From positions 1 through 43,406 of the forward strand of contig MNDE01000182.1 of the NCBI GenBank assembly GCA_001914785.1: a stretch of DNA of 43,406 bases, given 5' to 3'. Positions 25,404 to 33,185 of this stretch are shown here, piece by piece. Made by a program: the position numbers and the translations under genes. Each line of letters starts with the position of its first letter. Position 1 is the stretch's first letter. This DNA is from Acidobacteria bacterium 13_2_20CM_57_17 (GTDB taxonomy: Bacteria; Acidobacteriota; Terriglobia; Acidiferrales; UBA7541). Below the pieces are notes generated by a model. It was not told the origin of the DNA. It did not search any database and was given only the letters and a program-made list of their open reading frames with translations.

Positions 25404-26210
25404 ATGGATGAAAAGCAAATGGCCTCTTCCCCGGACAAGCACTATCAAGCCAGGATTCTTGAGCGCCGGGACATTTCGCCCGATCTTTGGATCGTTCGAA
25501 TCGACCCTGGGGGGCCGTTCGAATTCCGCGCTGGGCAGTATGCGACCCTGGGAGTCGCGCACGAGGGAAGACGCCTCGAAAGGGCCTACTCTATCGTTTC
25601 CTCTCCGTATGAAGACGCGCTCGAGTTTTTTGTCGAGCTGGTCCCGCAAGGAGATCTGACGCCCGACTTATTCAAGCTAAAAAAGGGCGACACCCTGCTG
25701 TGCAGAAAAATTGCCAAGGGAAGCTTTATGCTGGATTTGCGCAGCGGCAGAACCAATCACCTGCTGGTCTCCACGGTGACCGGCATTGCCCCGTTTGTGA
25801 GTTACGTTAGAACGCTTTATCGGGACTGGAAGAGTGGCGACAGCCCCATGCCCGGGAACCATAAGCTCTATTGCCTGCAAGGTGCCAGCCGCTCGTGGGA
25901 ATTCGGCTATCGCGAAGAATTGGAACGCTACTCGAACGAAGCGCCGTGGTTCAAGTATGTTCCCACAGTGAGCCGGCCGTGGGAGGATTCGAATTGGAAA
26001 GGCGAGACAGGCCGCGTGGACGATTTGTTACGAAAGTATGCTTATGAATGGGGGTTACGGGCGGAAGAAACGACGGCTTATCTGTGTGGGCATCCCGTCA
26101 TGGTAGAGAATGCGAGGGGGATTCTCGAGCGAGCCGGCTGGAAGAAGGACACGGTGTTTGAAGAGGTTTATTTTCAAGAAGCAAAGAGCGGGTCGGCTGG
26201 GTCGGGCTGA
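25404..26210 (+). CDS. Ferredoxin-NADP reductase-like flavoprotein
   Basis: The 268-residue protein has the two-domain FNR layout: an FAD-binding barrel with the RxYS motif at Arg60-Ser63 (RAYSIVS) and GSFML flavin-phosphate region near 106-110, then an NADP-binding domain with TGIAPFVSY (127-135), and the late CGHPVMVENA segment. It should pass electrons between NADPH and a ferredoxin or flavodoxin (EC 1.18.1.2 or 1.19.1.1). The ATG at 25404 is used; one at 25419 is also possible, and an in-frame start at 25293 would include the hairpin. No ferredoxin gene is adjacent. Confidence 0.88.
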   Translation: MDEKQMASSPDKHYQARILERRDISPDLWIVRIDPGGPFEFRAGQYATLGVAHEGRRLERAYSIVSSPYEDALEFFVELVPQGDLTPDLFKLKKGDTLLCRKIAKGSFMLDLRSGRTNHLLVSTVTGIAPFVSYVRTLYRDWKSGDSPMPGNHKLYCLQGASRSWEFGYREELERYSNEAPWFKYVPTVSRPWEDSNWKGETGRVDDLLRKYAYEWGLRAEETTAYLCGHPVMVENARGILERAGWKKDTVFEEVYFQEAKSGSAGSG

Positions 26211-26301
26211 CGCCGCAGATTCTGGCCAGACGTTGGCAAGATCAAAAGAATTCTTATGATCCCTAGTTCACAAAATTGGTAGCGGCTTCGCGCTGCGAAT
26301 T

Positions 26302-26739
26302 TTAAGCGGCCGGGCCGTGTTCCTCAAGCTGAATGGTTACGTCTTCGATGGTCGAGAGTGGGCAGAGGATGTGAACTTTCTGGTCCGGCGCGTCGACATC
26401 AATCTGTAGTCGCGCTCCTTGAGTGCGTATCCGCACGTGTTCGTCATGATCGTCCACTTCAACAAATTCAGTATCTGGATACTTTTTCAGTTCTTTGACG
26501 ATGGCGCGAAGGATCGGCATGGCTTGGCGCGCCTGCTCGGAGCCGTGCCGCAGATGCTCGGTTGGCACGAAATGCAGGACCATGGGGACGGCCGCGGCGG
26601 GAACCCACATATGAACGTGAGAGCCGCCGGCACGGTATTCGTCAACGTCAATGCGGATCACGCCTTCGCGCATGGTATAGGCGCCCGCGAGGACGAGTGT
26701 TCCGCCAACAGTGAGAGCCGCTTTCGCAAGTAGTATCAT
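26302..26739 (-). CDS. Small membrane-anchored protein sharing a repeated domain with its neighbour
   Basis: The 145-residue product begins with a hydrophobic helix (about residues 3-20) that may act as a signal anchor. Residues 41-59 (HVHMWVPAAAVPMVLHFVP) and 76-106 (ILRAIVKELKKYPDTEFVEVDDHDEHVRI) match the strand-helix-strand pattern seen twice in the upstream gene product, and a partial third unit starts at about 118 (KVHILCPLSTIEDVTIQL). It lies 18 bases downstream of that gene on the same strand and is probably cotranscribed. I recognise no named family. Confidence 0.6.
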   Translation of the reverse strand: MILLAKAALTVGGTLVLAGAYTMREGVIRIDVDEYRAGGSHVHMWVPAAAVPMVLHFVPTEHLRHGSEQARQAMPILRAIVKELKKYPDTEFVEVDDHDEHVRIRTQGARLQIDVDAPDQKVHILCPLSTIEDVTIQLEEHGPAA

Positions 26740-26757
26740 GTTTGTCTCCCGTCAGTC

Positions 26758-27405
26758 CTAATCGGTCACGTTTTTGGAATCGAGCCAGACGCGCACAGTG
26801 TTTTCATGATCCTTCACGGAGACAAGCTCGGTGTCGCCCTGCGTGGAGAGAGCATGAAGCGCGGCGACAAGGTCCAATTCATCCTTGCCGGCGGAAAAGA
26901 GCGCGTCGATGACCTTCATGGGAACCTTGACTTCGACTTCGGACTTCTTGGACTTCTCTTTGTCGAGGACGTGGACGATCAGGTGGTTACTCTGTTTGGC
27001 CACGCGCACGTCACAATCGTTACTCTGCACGGTGACGAATTCGCCGTCCTTGGTCGTGCGGATGGCGTCGACGAGTGCTCGCAGGTCGACATCGTTGACG
27101 TGGGCGTTGTCGATCTTGACCTTGCCGTCATGAATACGGTCCTGGTGGATGGCGGGGAGAACCTTTTCTGCCAGTTCGAGGGGGACGTTGACGCGGACGG
27201 TCTCGCCTTTGGCGTCCGAGCTGATGACTCGGACGTGCAACCAACGATCCTTGGAGGCGGATGTCGTAGCTCTTTCTGAACTGGATTGGATGGAACTTGC
27301 CGGGGCGGCGGTGGCTTGCGCTAATGTGCCGGGCGGCGAGAGGAGAAGAGCAGTGCTGGCGATGAGAGCGGTCCTGGCGAATAAAATCTTGTAGCGGTCA
27401 AGCAT
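26758..27405 (-). CDS. Exported protein with two copies of a VxVNVP-type domain
   Basis: This 215-residue protein has a signal peptide (hydrophobic core about residues 9-23, cut near LAQ) and a Ser/Thr/Ala linker. Then comes a unit made of a VRVNVPLELAEKVL strand-helix at 70-83, a DLRALVDAI helix and an EFVTVQSNDCDVRVAK hairpin at 107-137. A second unit repeats the plan: VEVKVPMKVIDALF at 157-170, DLVAALHAL, and ELVSVKDHENTVRVWLDS at 193-210. Internal duplication is thus clear by eye. AGGAGG precedes the ATG. Similar proteins occur near anti-sigma systems in related bacteria by my recollection, but the function is unknown. Confidence 0.65.
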   Translation of the reverse strand: MLDRYKILFARTALIASTALLLSPPGTLAQATAAPASSIQSSSERATTSASKDRWLHVRVISSDAKGETVRVNVPLELAEKVLPAIHQDRIHDGKVKIDNAHVNDVDLRALVDAIRTTKDGEFVTVQSNDCDVRVAKQSNHLIVHVLDKEKSKKSEVEVKVPMKVIDALFSAGKDELDLVAALHALSTQGDTELVSVKDHENTVRVWLDSKNVTD

Positions 27406-27626
27406 GACAGCACACCTCCTAGCCGGCGCTGGGCCGGTTCCTTGGAGATAGGTACGAGAGTGCCCCCAATAAGGTTTCCTGATTTGTTGGATATCATCCG
27501 AATGGACTGTAAGACGTTGAAACGTCCCGGTTTAACCGATGGAAACGCATCCGGCTCAACGTAGGGAAAGTTAAAGATCGAAGAAGAATTGGGATTTATC
27601 GTCCGGGCCGTTTGTGCACACAGTCC

Positions 27627-27677
27627 TTGACCTGATGGCTGCGCGGGAGTACGGTTCCCTTACTTCCCCGGGGAAGT
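27627..27677 (+). promoter_or_regulatory. Promoter with a 16-base perfect palindrome at the start site
   Basis: TTGACC (27627-27632) and TACGGT (27650-27655), 17 bases apart, form a fair promoter. The predicted start falls at the left edge of the perfect palindrome ACTTCCCCGGGGAAGT (27662-27677), a likely repressor site for the gene starting at 27732. Confidence 0.4.
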
Positions 27678-27731
27678 TCCCTTTGGGGCTACCACGCACC
27701 ACAGTTCCATGCTTTCCACAAGGAGGAGAAC

Positions 27732-28055
27732 ATGCATTCACGCCTCGTTACTTGCACCATCAACCCGGCCAAGCTAAATGAATTCAAGAACGCACTGAAC
27801 AACCAGTTTTTGCCGCGTATCCAGGCGCAGCCCGGATTCGTTGATAACATCGAGTCGCTGGACCCGGCCACAGGTCAATTCAGCTGCATGACATTGTGGA
27901 GAACCGCCTCTGACGTCGAAAACTACGACAACGGGCTGTTCAAGGAAGTGGCAACCAACCTGGTGCCACTGATGCAGGGAAATCCGACCGTACTGACGCT
28001 CCCGGTCGAGAACTCCTCGGCACACCACCTCAAAGCAGGAAGAGCCGCGGCATAA
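27732..28055 (+). CDS. Antibiotic biosynthesis monooxygenase (ABM)-fold small protein
   Basis: The 107-residue protein has the dimeric alpha-beta barrel pattern: a first strand HSRLVTCTIN, a helix PAKLNEFKNALNNQFLPRIQ, then the QPGFVDNIESLD strand, QFSCMTLWRTASDVENYD, and a C-terminal strand VLTLPVE. The QPGF motif is typical of ABM-type proteins, which include quinol and haem-degrading monooxygenases and many members of unknown role. AAGGAGGAG precedes the ATG. A clear terminator follows 17 bases after the stop, so this is a one-gene transcript, probably controlled at the palindrome 27662-27677. Confidence 0.75.
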   Translation: MHSRLVTCTINPAKLNEFKNALNNQFLPRIQAQPGFVDNIESLDPATGQFSCMTLWRTASDVENYDNGLFKEVATNLVPLMQGNPTVLTLPVENSSAHHLKAGRAAA

Positions 28056-28071
28056 GAGTGACGATGTCCAG

Positions 28072-28107
28072 ACGGGCGAGCCGATCACGGTTCGCCCGTT
28101 TTCTTTT
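28072..28107 (+). terminator. Intrinsic terminator after the ABM gene
   Basis: ACGGGCGA (28072-28079) pairs with TCGCCCGT (28092-28099), followed by the T-rich run TTTTCTTTT. It closes the gene ending at 28055. Confidence 0.85.
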
Positions 28108-28177
28108 GTGACTGGCCTTGCTGAAAGTGGCACATCATCAAGGAACACTAGCCGACTAGGCAAAGGGAAGACGGACG

Positions 28178-28852
28178 ATGAAACTGGTATCCGTGAATAC
28201 CGGGTTGCCGCGGGAAGTGCAGTGGCACGGAAGAATGGTGACGACGGGGATCTTCAAGGAACCGGTCGCAGGGCGAGTGGCATTGCGGAAGATGAATCTA
28301 GACGGAGACCGCCAGGCGGACTTGAGCGTGCACGGCGGCGAGTACAAAGCCGTCTACTGTTACTCGCTGGCGCACTATGACTACTGGAATAAAGAGTTGC
28401 GGGGGCAGGAGCTGCCGATGGGCATGTTTGGAGAAAACTTCACCCTCGACGGCGGCGAAGATGGATTGATGGAAGAGTCCATTTATCTGGGTGACCGATT
28501 TTCCGTCGGCACTGCAGAAGTGACGGTGACGCAGCCGCGTCTGCCTTGCTACAAACTGGGCGTCAGATTCGGATCCGACGACATGGTGAAACGATTCCTT
28601 GCGAGCAGGAGGACCGGATTCTACGTGGCAGTTGTGCGGGAGGGAGAAGTGGGCGCGGGCGATGAGGTGAAGGTGATGGCGCAGGAGGCGAACGCCGTGG
28701 CGGTTTCGGAGATCACGCATTTATACGTTACGAAGAGGTATGGAGAGGCGGAGATCCGCGCAGTGCGGCGGGCACTACGAGTGGAAGAATTGCCGGAGAG
28801 TTGGAAAGAGTATTTTAGAGAGCGGCTGGGGCAAGCGGGAGAGAGGAGCTAG
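28178..28852 (+). CDS. MOSC-domain protein (YiiM-like)
   Basis: The 224-residue protein has a MOSC domain, the sulfur-carrier domain also found at the end of Mo-cofactor sulfurase. Conserved parts are GIFKEPVAGRVAL, the LDGDRQADLSVHGGEYKAVYCY block, MFGENFT and the conserved Cys124 in QPRLPCYKLGVRF. The C-terminal 45 residues (SEITHLYVTKRY and EELPESWKEYFRERL) form the three-helix extension typical of YiiM-type proteins, which detoxify hydroxylaminopurines with a molybdenum cofactor. With the molybdenum hydroxylase genes elsewhere in the window, Mo-cofactor use in this organism is likely. No good ribosome site is seen; GAAGACGG is the closest match. Confidence 0.9.
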   Translation: MKLVSVNTGLPREVQWHGRMVTTGIFKEPVAGRVALRKMNLDGDRQADLSVHGGEYKAVYCYSLAHYDYWNKELRGQELPMGMFGENFTLDGGEDGLMEESIYLGDRFSVGTAEVTVTQPRLPCYKLGVRFGSDDMVKRFLASRRTGFYVAVVREGEVGAGDEVKVMAQEANAVAVSEITHLYVTKRYGEAEIRAVRRALRVEELPESWKEYFRERLGQAGERS

Positions 28853-29358
28853 AGATCAGAGAAAAGAAATCCCCACGCTTACTAGATTCACAAAGCGGTG
28901 TACGCGCACGGGCCTAGGAAAAATCGGAAAAACGAAGCTGGAAACAAAGAAGGAAACACACCACTCTCCCCGGCTGGCACCGAGGAGAGTGGGTACTCGG
29001 GGACTAGTGCCCGCGATGGCGCCCTTGCAACTAGCCAAGGGTCACCATCGCGGGCGTAGGTCAACCTCCAATTTTCAGGTGGAAGGTATACCGCTGAAAG
29101 AGGTTCTGTCTGTTCAAAATTGCACAGAGGCTTAACCGGTGGCGCGAAAGCCAAATGACGGCGTGCGTCAGCGGGTCCGGCAGTCTTGGCCGACGCAAAT
29201 CCACAAGGGCGATGGCTTACCACCGCGTTTCATGATGTCTACCCTAGACGTGTGTCGATCGTGCGGACTACTGCTGCTGAAGGATAGCGTAGGGAAGAGC
29301 AAAAACGTTTCGTTAGGCCCGCCGCCGCAGAAGCATGAGACGAGCAGAAAGGAACTAG
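28853..29358. other. Non-coding stretch with a large two-tier hairpin
   Basis: About 500 bases without a supportable gene. The main feature is a stem in which GCCCGCGATGG (29009-29019) pairs with CCATCGCGGGC (29045-29055), enclosing a second stem CCCTTG (29022-29027) with CAAGGG (29036-29041). Short frames on both strands (such as 28888-29223 minus and 29139-29471 plus) look like chance. Confidence 0.5.
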
Positions 29359-30225
29359 TCAGACATCGCAGAGGTCAGCGGCTTGGCGCAAAGAAGTCAG
29401 CGGATCGCGCGAGGGCACAAATTCGTGGGCCACATAGCCGCGGAAATTCGTGGCGGCGATGCCGCGCATAACGCCGTCCCACTGGACTTCCTGGGTGCCG
29501 TCGAGCTCGTGGCGCCCAGGAACGCCGCCGGTGTGGAAGTGAGCGATCCAGTCGATGTTTTTCTGAATGGTGCGGACGAGATCGCCTTCCATGATTTGCA
29601 TGTGATAGATGTCGTAGAGCAGCTTGACGCGCGGCGAATTTACGGCCTGGACGACCTGAACGCCCCACGCGGAGTGATCGCACATGTAGTCGTGGTGGTC
29701 GATCTTGCTGTTGAGGAGCTCAAGGCAAATGGTGACGCCGTGATCCTCGGCGATTTTCTTGACGCGGTTGAGGCCGGCGATGGTGTTTTTGGCGCCCTCC
29801 TCGTCGGACATTCCGGCGCGGTTGCCGGAAAAAGTGATGACGTTGGGGACGCCGGCCTTGGCGGCAAGGGGAATATATTTGCGAAAGCCTTCTTCAATTC
29901 TGGCGTGATTCTCGACACGGTTCATGGCGCTGGGGATTTCGCCACCGCCGGCATAAGCCATGCTGCAGACGAGACCGTAGTGCGCGGGCACCTCAAATTC
30001 ATCAGGACTCAACAGGTCCACTCCTTTTAGGCCGATTTCCGCGGCGTAGGCGCAGAGCTTGTCGAGCGGAATCTGTTTGTAGCACCAGCGGGAAACGGAC
30101 TGGCGGATGTTGCCTTTGCGTTTAATCGGGGCGTTTTCCTGCGGCCAGGTGACGGATGGAAGAGAAGCCAGAGTGGCTCCTGAGAGAACAGTCTTGAGCA
30201 TGTTGCGGCGCGATGGTTTGGACAT
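29359..30225 (-). CDS. Exported TIM-barrel isomerase, hydroxypyruvate isomerase-like
   Basis: This 288-residue protein has an N-terminal Tat-like signal (SRRNMLKTVLSGATLASLP) and a xylose-isomerase-like TIM barrel. The hydroxypyruvate isomerase/OtnI-type hallmarks are present: ICLELLNS with the catalytic Glu, KIDHHDYMCDH with a metal-binding His/Asp group, KLLYDIYHMQIMEGD with Asp and His ligands, HFHTGGVPGRHELDG with the next His, and the GYVAHEFVP end with the second catalytic Glu. The reaction could be hydroxypyruvate/tartronate semialdehyde isomerisation (EC 5.3.1.22) or epimerisation of another sugar acid; export through Tat suggests a periplasmic sugar function. The start at 30225 is chosen because it begins the Tat signal directly. 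Confidence 0.82.
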   Translation of the reverse strand: MSKPSRRNMLKTVLSGATLASLPSVTWPQENAPIKRKGNIRQSVSRWCYKQIPLDKLCAYAAEIGLKGVDLLSPDEFEVPAHYGLVCSMAYAGGGEIPSAMNRVENHARIEEGFRKYIPLAAKAGVPNVITFSGNRAGMSDEEGAKNTIAGLNRVKKIAEDHGVTICLELLNSKIDHHDYMCDHSAWGVQVVQAVNSPRVKLLYDIYHMQIMEGDLVRTIQKNIDWIAHFHTGGVPGRHELDGTQEVQWDGVMRGIAATNFRGYVAHEFVPSRDPLTSLRQAADLCDV

Positions 30226-30274
30226 GGTAGATGGGCAGATTCTACCGAAGAAAAGGCTGAAGAGGGAGGAGAAA

Positions 30275-31159
30275 TTATTTCTTCGGCACCGGGGGACCTT
30301 GGGGGGATGACGGTGTGGCGGAAGTGTTGGGGAGTTCAATGCGCCAGATATTTTTTTCAGATTCCAGGACTACTCCAGCCTGATTAGATTCGGTCGTGCC
30401 GACGTGGCCGATCCAGATGACGCGGAAGCGAGCCTTGCGCCAGAGGCGGCGCACTTCGATGGTTTGGCCAGGAGAGGTTAGGAAGCCGATGCCGTCGAGA
30501 CGCGCGCCGTCCTCGCTGAGATCAACGGTGTAGGCAGTCTGGGCAAACGGATGGCCCTTGGGGTCCGTACCTTTGACGATGACGCGGACAGTCTTGGGGA
30601 CGCGGGGTTTCTTGCGGGTTCTTTTCCAAAAGTCGTGGACAGGTTGTTTGAAGGCTAAGCCGACACGAGTCTCGCGGTCGGAGTAGGCGTCCAAGTAAAC
30701 AACGCGGACTTCCAGCTCCTTACGGCTGCTCTTGTGAATCAGGAAAACGGTATCGCCTATAGCGAGTTTGGCTTTCAGGGTGACGAGAGCTCCGGTGGAA
30801 TTGACGATAATCGTCTCGGTGTCTTCATGAAAGGCGCCGCTCTTGCCAGCATAACCGTAAATCACCACGGGCACACGCATGGGGATGCGTTCGCTGGAAC
30901 GGGGCGTTTTCTTTTCGGGCGTAGCCGAGAAGGGAACGGCAAAAGGTGTCTGTGCCGCTGGTGAGGGTTGAGGATCATCGAGCGGGGCCACTTCCATTGC
31001 CTCTTGAGGGATACCTTGCTGAGGGCCGTGATCGCGGCACTTAAAATCCCATGATTGCTGAAGGATTTGTTCGAGGGATTCTTCGCGACTGAAAAGCGTA
31101 ACCCAGGAATCGCTGTCCCCATGAGGACATCTGAGCCGAATAGCGAAATTCCTAGGCAT
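30275..31159 (-). CDS. Protein with two PilZ-like domains
   Basis: The 294-residue product has a short N-terminal part with Cys11 (RLRCPHGDS) and Cys in FKCRDHG, then a first PilZ-like barrel starting with RSSERIPMRVPVVIYGY at about residue 88 and ending YSDRETRVGLAF at about 165, and a second starting RKKPRVPKTVRVIVKG and holding VDLSEDGARLDG, which fits the (D/N)xSxxG part of the c-di-GMP binding motif. The first barrel lacks that motif (IVNSTGALV is the nearest). Tandem PilZ domains occur in c-di-GMP receptors in which one copy is degenerate. The gene lies 49 bases from the isomerase gene on the same strand and is divergent from the DM13 genes. The start at 31159 is chosen over an in-frame ATG at 31228. 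Confidence 0.75.
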   Translation of the reverse strand: MPRNFAIRLRCPHGDSDSWVTLFSREESLEQILQQSWDFKCRDHGPQQGIPQEAMEVAPLDDPQPSPAAQTPFAVPFSATPEKKTPRSSERIPMRVPVVIYGYAGKSGAFHEDTETIIVNSTGALVTLKAKLAIGDTVFLIHKSSRKELEVRVVYLDAYSDRETRVGLAFKQPVHDFWKRTRKKPRVPKTVRVIVKGTDPKGHPFAQTAYTVDLSEDGARLDGIGFLTSPGQTIEVRRLWRKARFRVIWIGHVGTTESNQAGVVLESEKNIWRIELPNTSATPSSPQGPPVPKK

Positions 31160-31375
31160 ATCAACCCCGCGTAGAAACATCATAACCGTTCCAAATGAAG
31201 AAAGAGGCGGGAGAAAGAGGCCGTTCATCGAAAAGTTACCGGCCTACGGGCCAGAAGGTCGATACCGAGCTTTCTGTCGGCAGGACTGTAACTTTCCGCG
31301 GGAGGCGGACTCGTATGAGACGTATGGGACGAGGACCGAGAGGCCTTGCCCGAACTCAAAGCATAGGAGATTCGA

Positions 31376-31897
31376 ATGATTCGCACGATCAAGACGGGAT
31401 TGGCATTTGCATTTGCAGGACTGGCAGGATTATTTCTGCTCCAGGCGTCGGCGCATGCGCAAGACAAAATGAAGCCAGACACCATGAAGCAGGACAACAT
31501 GAAACACGAGAAGACGCAGGACGACAAGATGATGCACGAGGACATGGCGAAGACTTTGTTCACAGGGAAGTTTCACGGGAAAGTTCATGCAACCTCGGGA
31601 CGCGCGACGGTGTATCAAGAGGCGGACGGGAAACTGGTTCTGCGGCTGACCAACTTCAAGACTTCGAACGGGCCGGACGTACACGTGATCCTGGTGACGA
31701 CGAAAGACGCGATGGATGATGCCAACTTCCTGAAAGACAACACGGATAAGGTGGAGCTGGGGAAGCTCAAGGGGAATGAAGGCGACCAGAATTATGAAAT
31801 CCCTGCCGGGACGGACCTGACAAAGTTCCGCACTGTTTCGGTGTACTGCGAGAGGTTCAACGCGAACTTTGGAGCGGCGCCGCTGGAGAAGTTCTAA
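31376..31897 (+). CDS. Exported DM13-domain protein with Met/His-rich linker
   Basis: The 173-residue protein has a signal peptide (cut after AHA, near residue 28), a linker of about 30 residues with many Met, His, Lys and Asp (KMKPDTMKQDNMKHEK and onward) and a DM13 domain from about residue 60: TLFTGKFHGKVHATSGRA, LRLTNFKTSNGPDVHVILV, KLKGNEGDQNYEIPAG and VYCERFNANFG. Only one cysteine exists in the whole protein, Cys158, the conserved DM13 cysteine thought to take part in redox chemistry. The Met/His linker could bind copper or a similar metal. AGGAG precedes the ATG. It is paired with a paralogue downstream and an ECF sigma/anti-sigma pair follows. Confidence 0.85.
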   Translation: MIRTIKTGLAFAFAGLAGLFLLQASAHAQDKMKPDTMKQDNMKHEKTQDDKMMHEDMAKTLFTGKFHGKVHATSGRATVYQEADGKLVLRLTNFKTSNGPDVHVILVTTKDAMDDANFLKDNTDKVELGKLKGNEGDQNYEIPAGTDLTKFRTVSVYCERFNANFGAAPLEKF

Positions 31898-31919
31898 GGA
31901 ATCGAAAGGAAGTGGAGGA

Positions 31920-31948
31920 ATCGGGCAGGATGGCCTGCCCGATTTTTT
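31920..31948 (+). terminator. Perfect intrinsic terminator between the two DM13 genes
   Basis: ATCGGGCAGG (31920-31929) pairs with CCTGCCCGAT (31934-31943) across ATGG and is followed by six T residues (31943-31948). The ribosome site AGGAG of the next gene lies at 31951-31955, two bases after the run, so any terminated transcript would stop directly before it. Confidence 0.9.
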
Positions 31949-31961
31949 CTCAGGAGAAACG

Positions 31962-32471
31962 ATGAATACAAACAATGGTTCGCGGTTGTCGCGTAAAAAG
32001 GCGATTCTGGGCTTGATCGGGATTCCGGTTTTGGTGGGCGCGTGGTGGGCGTTCCGGCCGGAGAAACTCTTTATCAACCAGAAGGTGAACGAAGCTGCGC
32101 CTGCGTCCTTGAGTTCGGAGCCAGAGGCATTGTATACGGGAAAGCTGGAAGGAAAAGCGCACCCGACGAGTGGACGTGCGACGATCTATAAATCACCGGA
32201 TGGAATGCAATATTTGCGGCTCACGGACTTCACGACTTCGAATGGGCCGGACATGCATGTTGTGCTGGTGCGTGCGGACGATAAGGCGCTGGGGCAGGAG
32301 ATCGTGAAGGGCGAGTTGGAGCATGTGGAACTGGGCACGCTGAAAGGGAACCAAGGCGATCAGAATTATGATTTGCCAGCGGCCACGGACTTGAATCAGT
32401 ATCAGGCAGTCGCAATTTACTGCGAGCGATTTCACGCGATCTTTGGAGTAGCGAGGTTGGAGAAGTTTTGA
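31962..32471 (+). CDS. Second DM13-domain protein, membrane-anchored
   Basis: This 169-residue protein has one hydrophobic N-terminal helix (about residues 13-31, AILGLIGIPVLVGAWWAF) without an obvious cleavage site, so it is probably a membrane-anchored periplasmic protein. From about residue 56 it carries a DM13 domain similar to that of the preceding gene: LYTGKLEGKAHPTSGRA, LRLTDFTTSNGPDMHVVLV, LKGNQGDQNYDLPA and AIYCERFHAIFG. Again one Cys only, Cys154. It lacks the Met/His linker. The start at 31962 has AGGAG six bases upstream. An in-frame frame reaching back to 31869 includes the terminator and is rejected. Transcription must pass the terminator at 31920-31948. Confidence 0.88.
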   Translation: MNTNNGSRLSRKKAILGLIGIPVLVGAWWAFRPEKLFINQKVNEAAPASLSSEPEALYTGKLEGKAHPTSGRATIYKSPDGMQYLRLTDFTTSNGPDMHVVLVRADDKALGQEIVKGELEHVELGTLKGNQGDQNYDLPAATDLNQYQAVAIYCERFHAIFGVARLEKF

Positions 32472-32558
32472 GACAGCAGACGCGCAAAAGGCAAAGACGC
32501 GCCCCGGTTCGACTGCGGTCATCGTAGGTGTGAAGGGGGCGGGCACGATTTTTTGTTT

Positions 32559-33185
32559 ATGGAAATGACTAGAACAACGGAAGCGGGGCTGATCGCGCGG
32601 ATCCTGGCGGGCGAGAAAGAACTATTTCATGAGTTGATCCGGCCGTACGAGCGGATGGTGTATCTGACGCTGTTCTCGATCGTACGAAATGAGACGGAAG
32701 CGGAGGACGGAGCGCAGGAGGCGGTGATTAGCGCGTACCGGCATTTGGCCTCGTTTCGAGGCGACGCGAAGTTCAGCACCTGGCTGACGACGATTGCCAT
32801 TAACGAAGGGCGGAAACGGCTGAGGAAGACGAAAGGCGCCGTGGAAGATTCGATTGAAGAAAAGGAAGAAAGTCATGAAGGCGATTACACGCCCGCGCCG
32901 CTGACGGACTGGCGCGAGATTCCGCTGGAAGCGCTGGAGCGGAAAGAGTTGCGCGAGGCGCTGCGAGTCGCGGTGACAGAACTGCCCGGCATTTACCGGC
33001 AAGTTTTTACTTTGAGAGACCTAGAAGAACTGAACATCGAGCAAACAGCGCAGGCGCTGGGAATTACGGCGGGAGTAGTAAAAGTGCGGCTGCACCGCGC
33101 GCGGATCATGCTGCAGAAACACCTGGTTCCCTACCTGAAAACGACGGCTCCGGCGCGCAGAGGGTTCTTCGGGAGAGCGCTATGA
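32559..33185 (+). CDS. ECF (extracytoplasmic function) sigma factor
   Basis: The 208-residue protein has the two-domain ECF sigma-70 layout: region 2 at about residues 20-90 with FHELIRPYERMVYLTLFSIVRNETEAEDGAQE split across helices and WLTTIAINEGRKRLRK, then a linker rich in Glu, and region 4 at about 135-195 with LPGIYRQVFTLRDLEELNIEQTAQALG (the helix-turn-helix starts near VKVRLHRAR). It is RpoE-like in length. The start is ATG at 32559 (ATG at 32565 is also possible). It overlaps the anti-sigma gene by four bases (ATGA). The DM13 genes upstream are on the same strand, with an 87-base gap and no strong terminator, so they may belong to one regulon. Confidence 0.93.
   Translation: MEMTRTTEAGLIARILAGEKELFHELIRPYERMVYLTLFSIVRNETEAEDGAQEAVISAYRHLASFRGDAKFSTWLTTIAINEGRKRLRKTKGAVEDSIEEKEESHEGDYTPAPLTDWREIPLEALERKELREALRVAVTELPGIYRQVFTLRDLEELNIEQTAQALGITAGVVKVRLHRARIMLQKHLVPYLKTTAPARRGFFGRAL

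Noticed and set aside
28888..29223. 111-codon frame on the minus strand in the gene-free stretch
   Set aside because: It translates through the two-tier hairpin; no ribosome site or recognisable domain.
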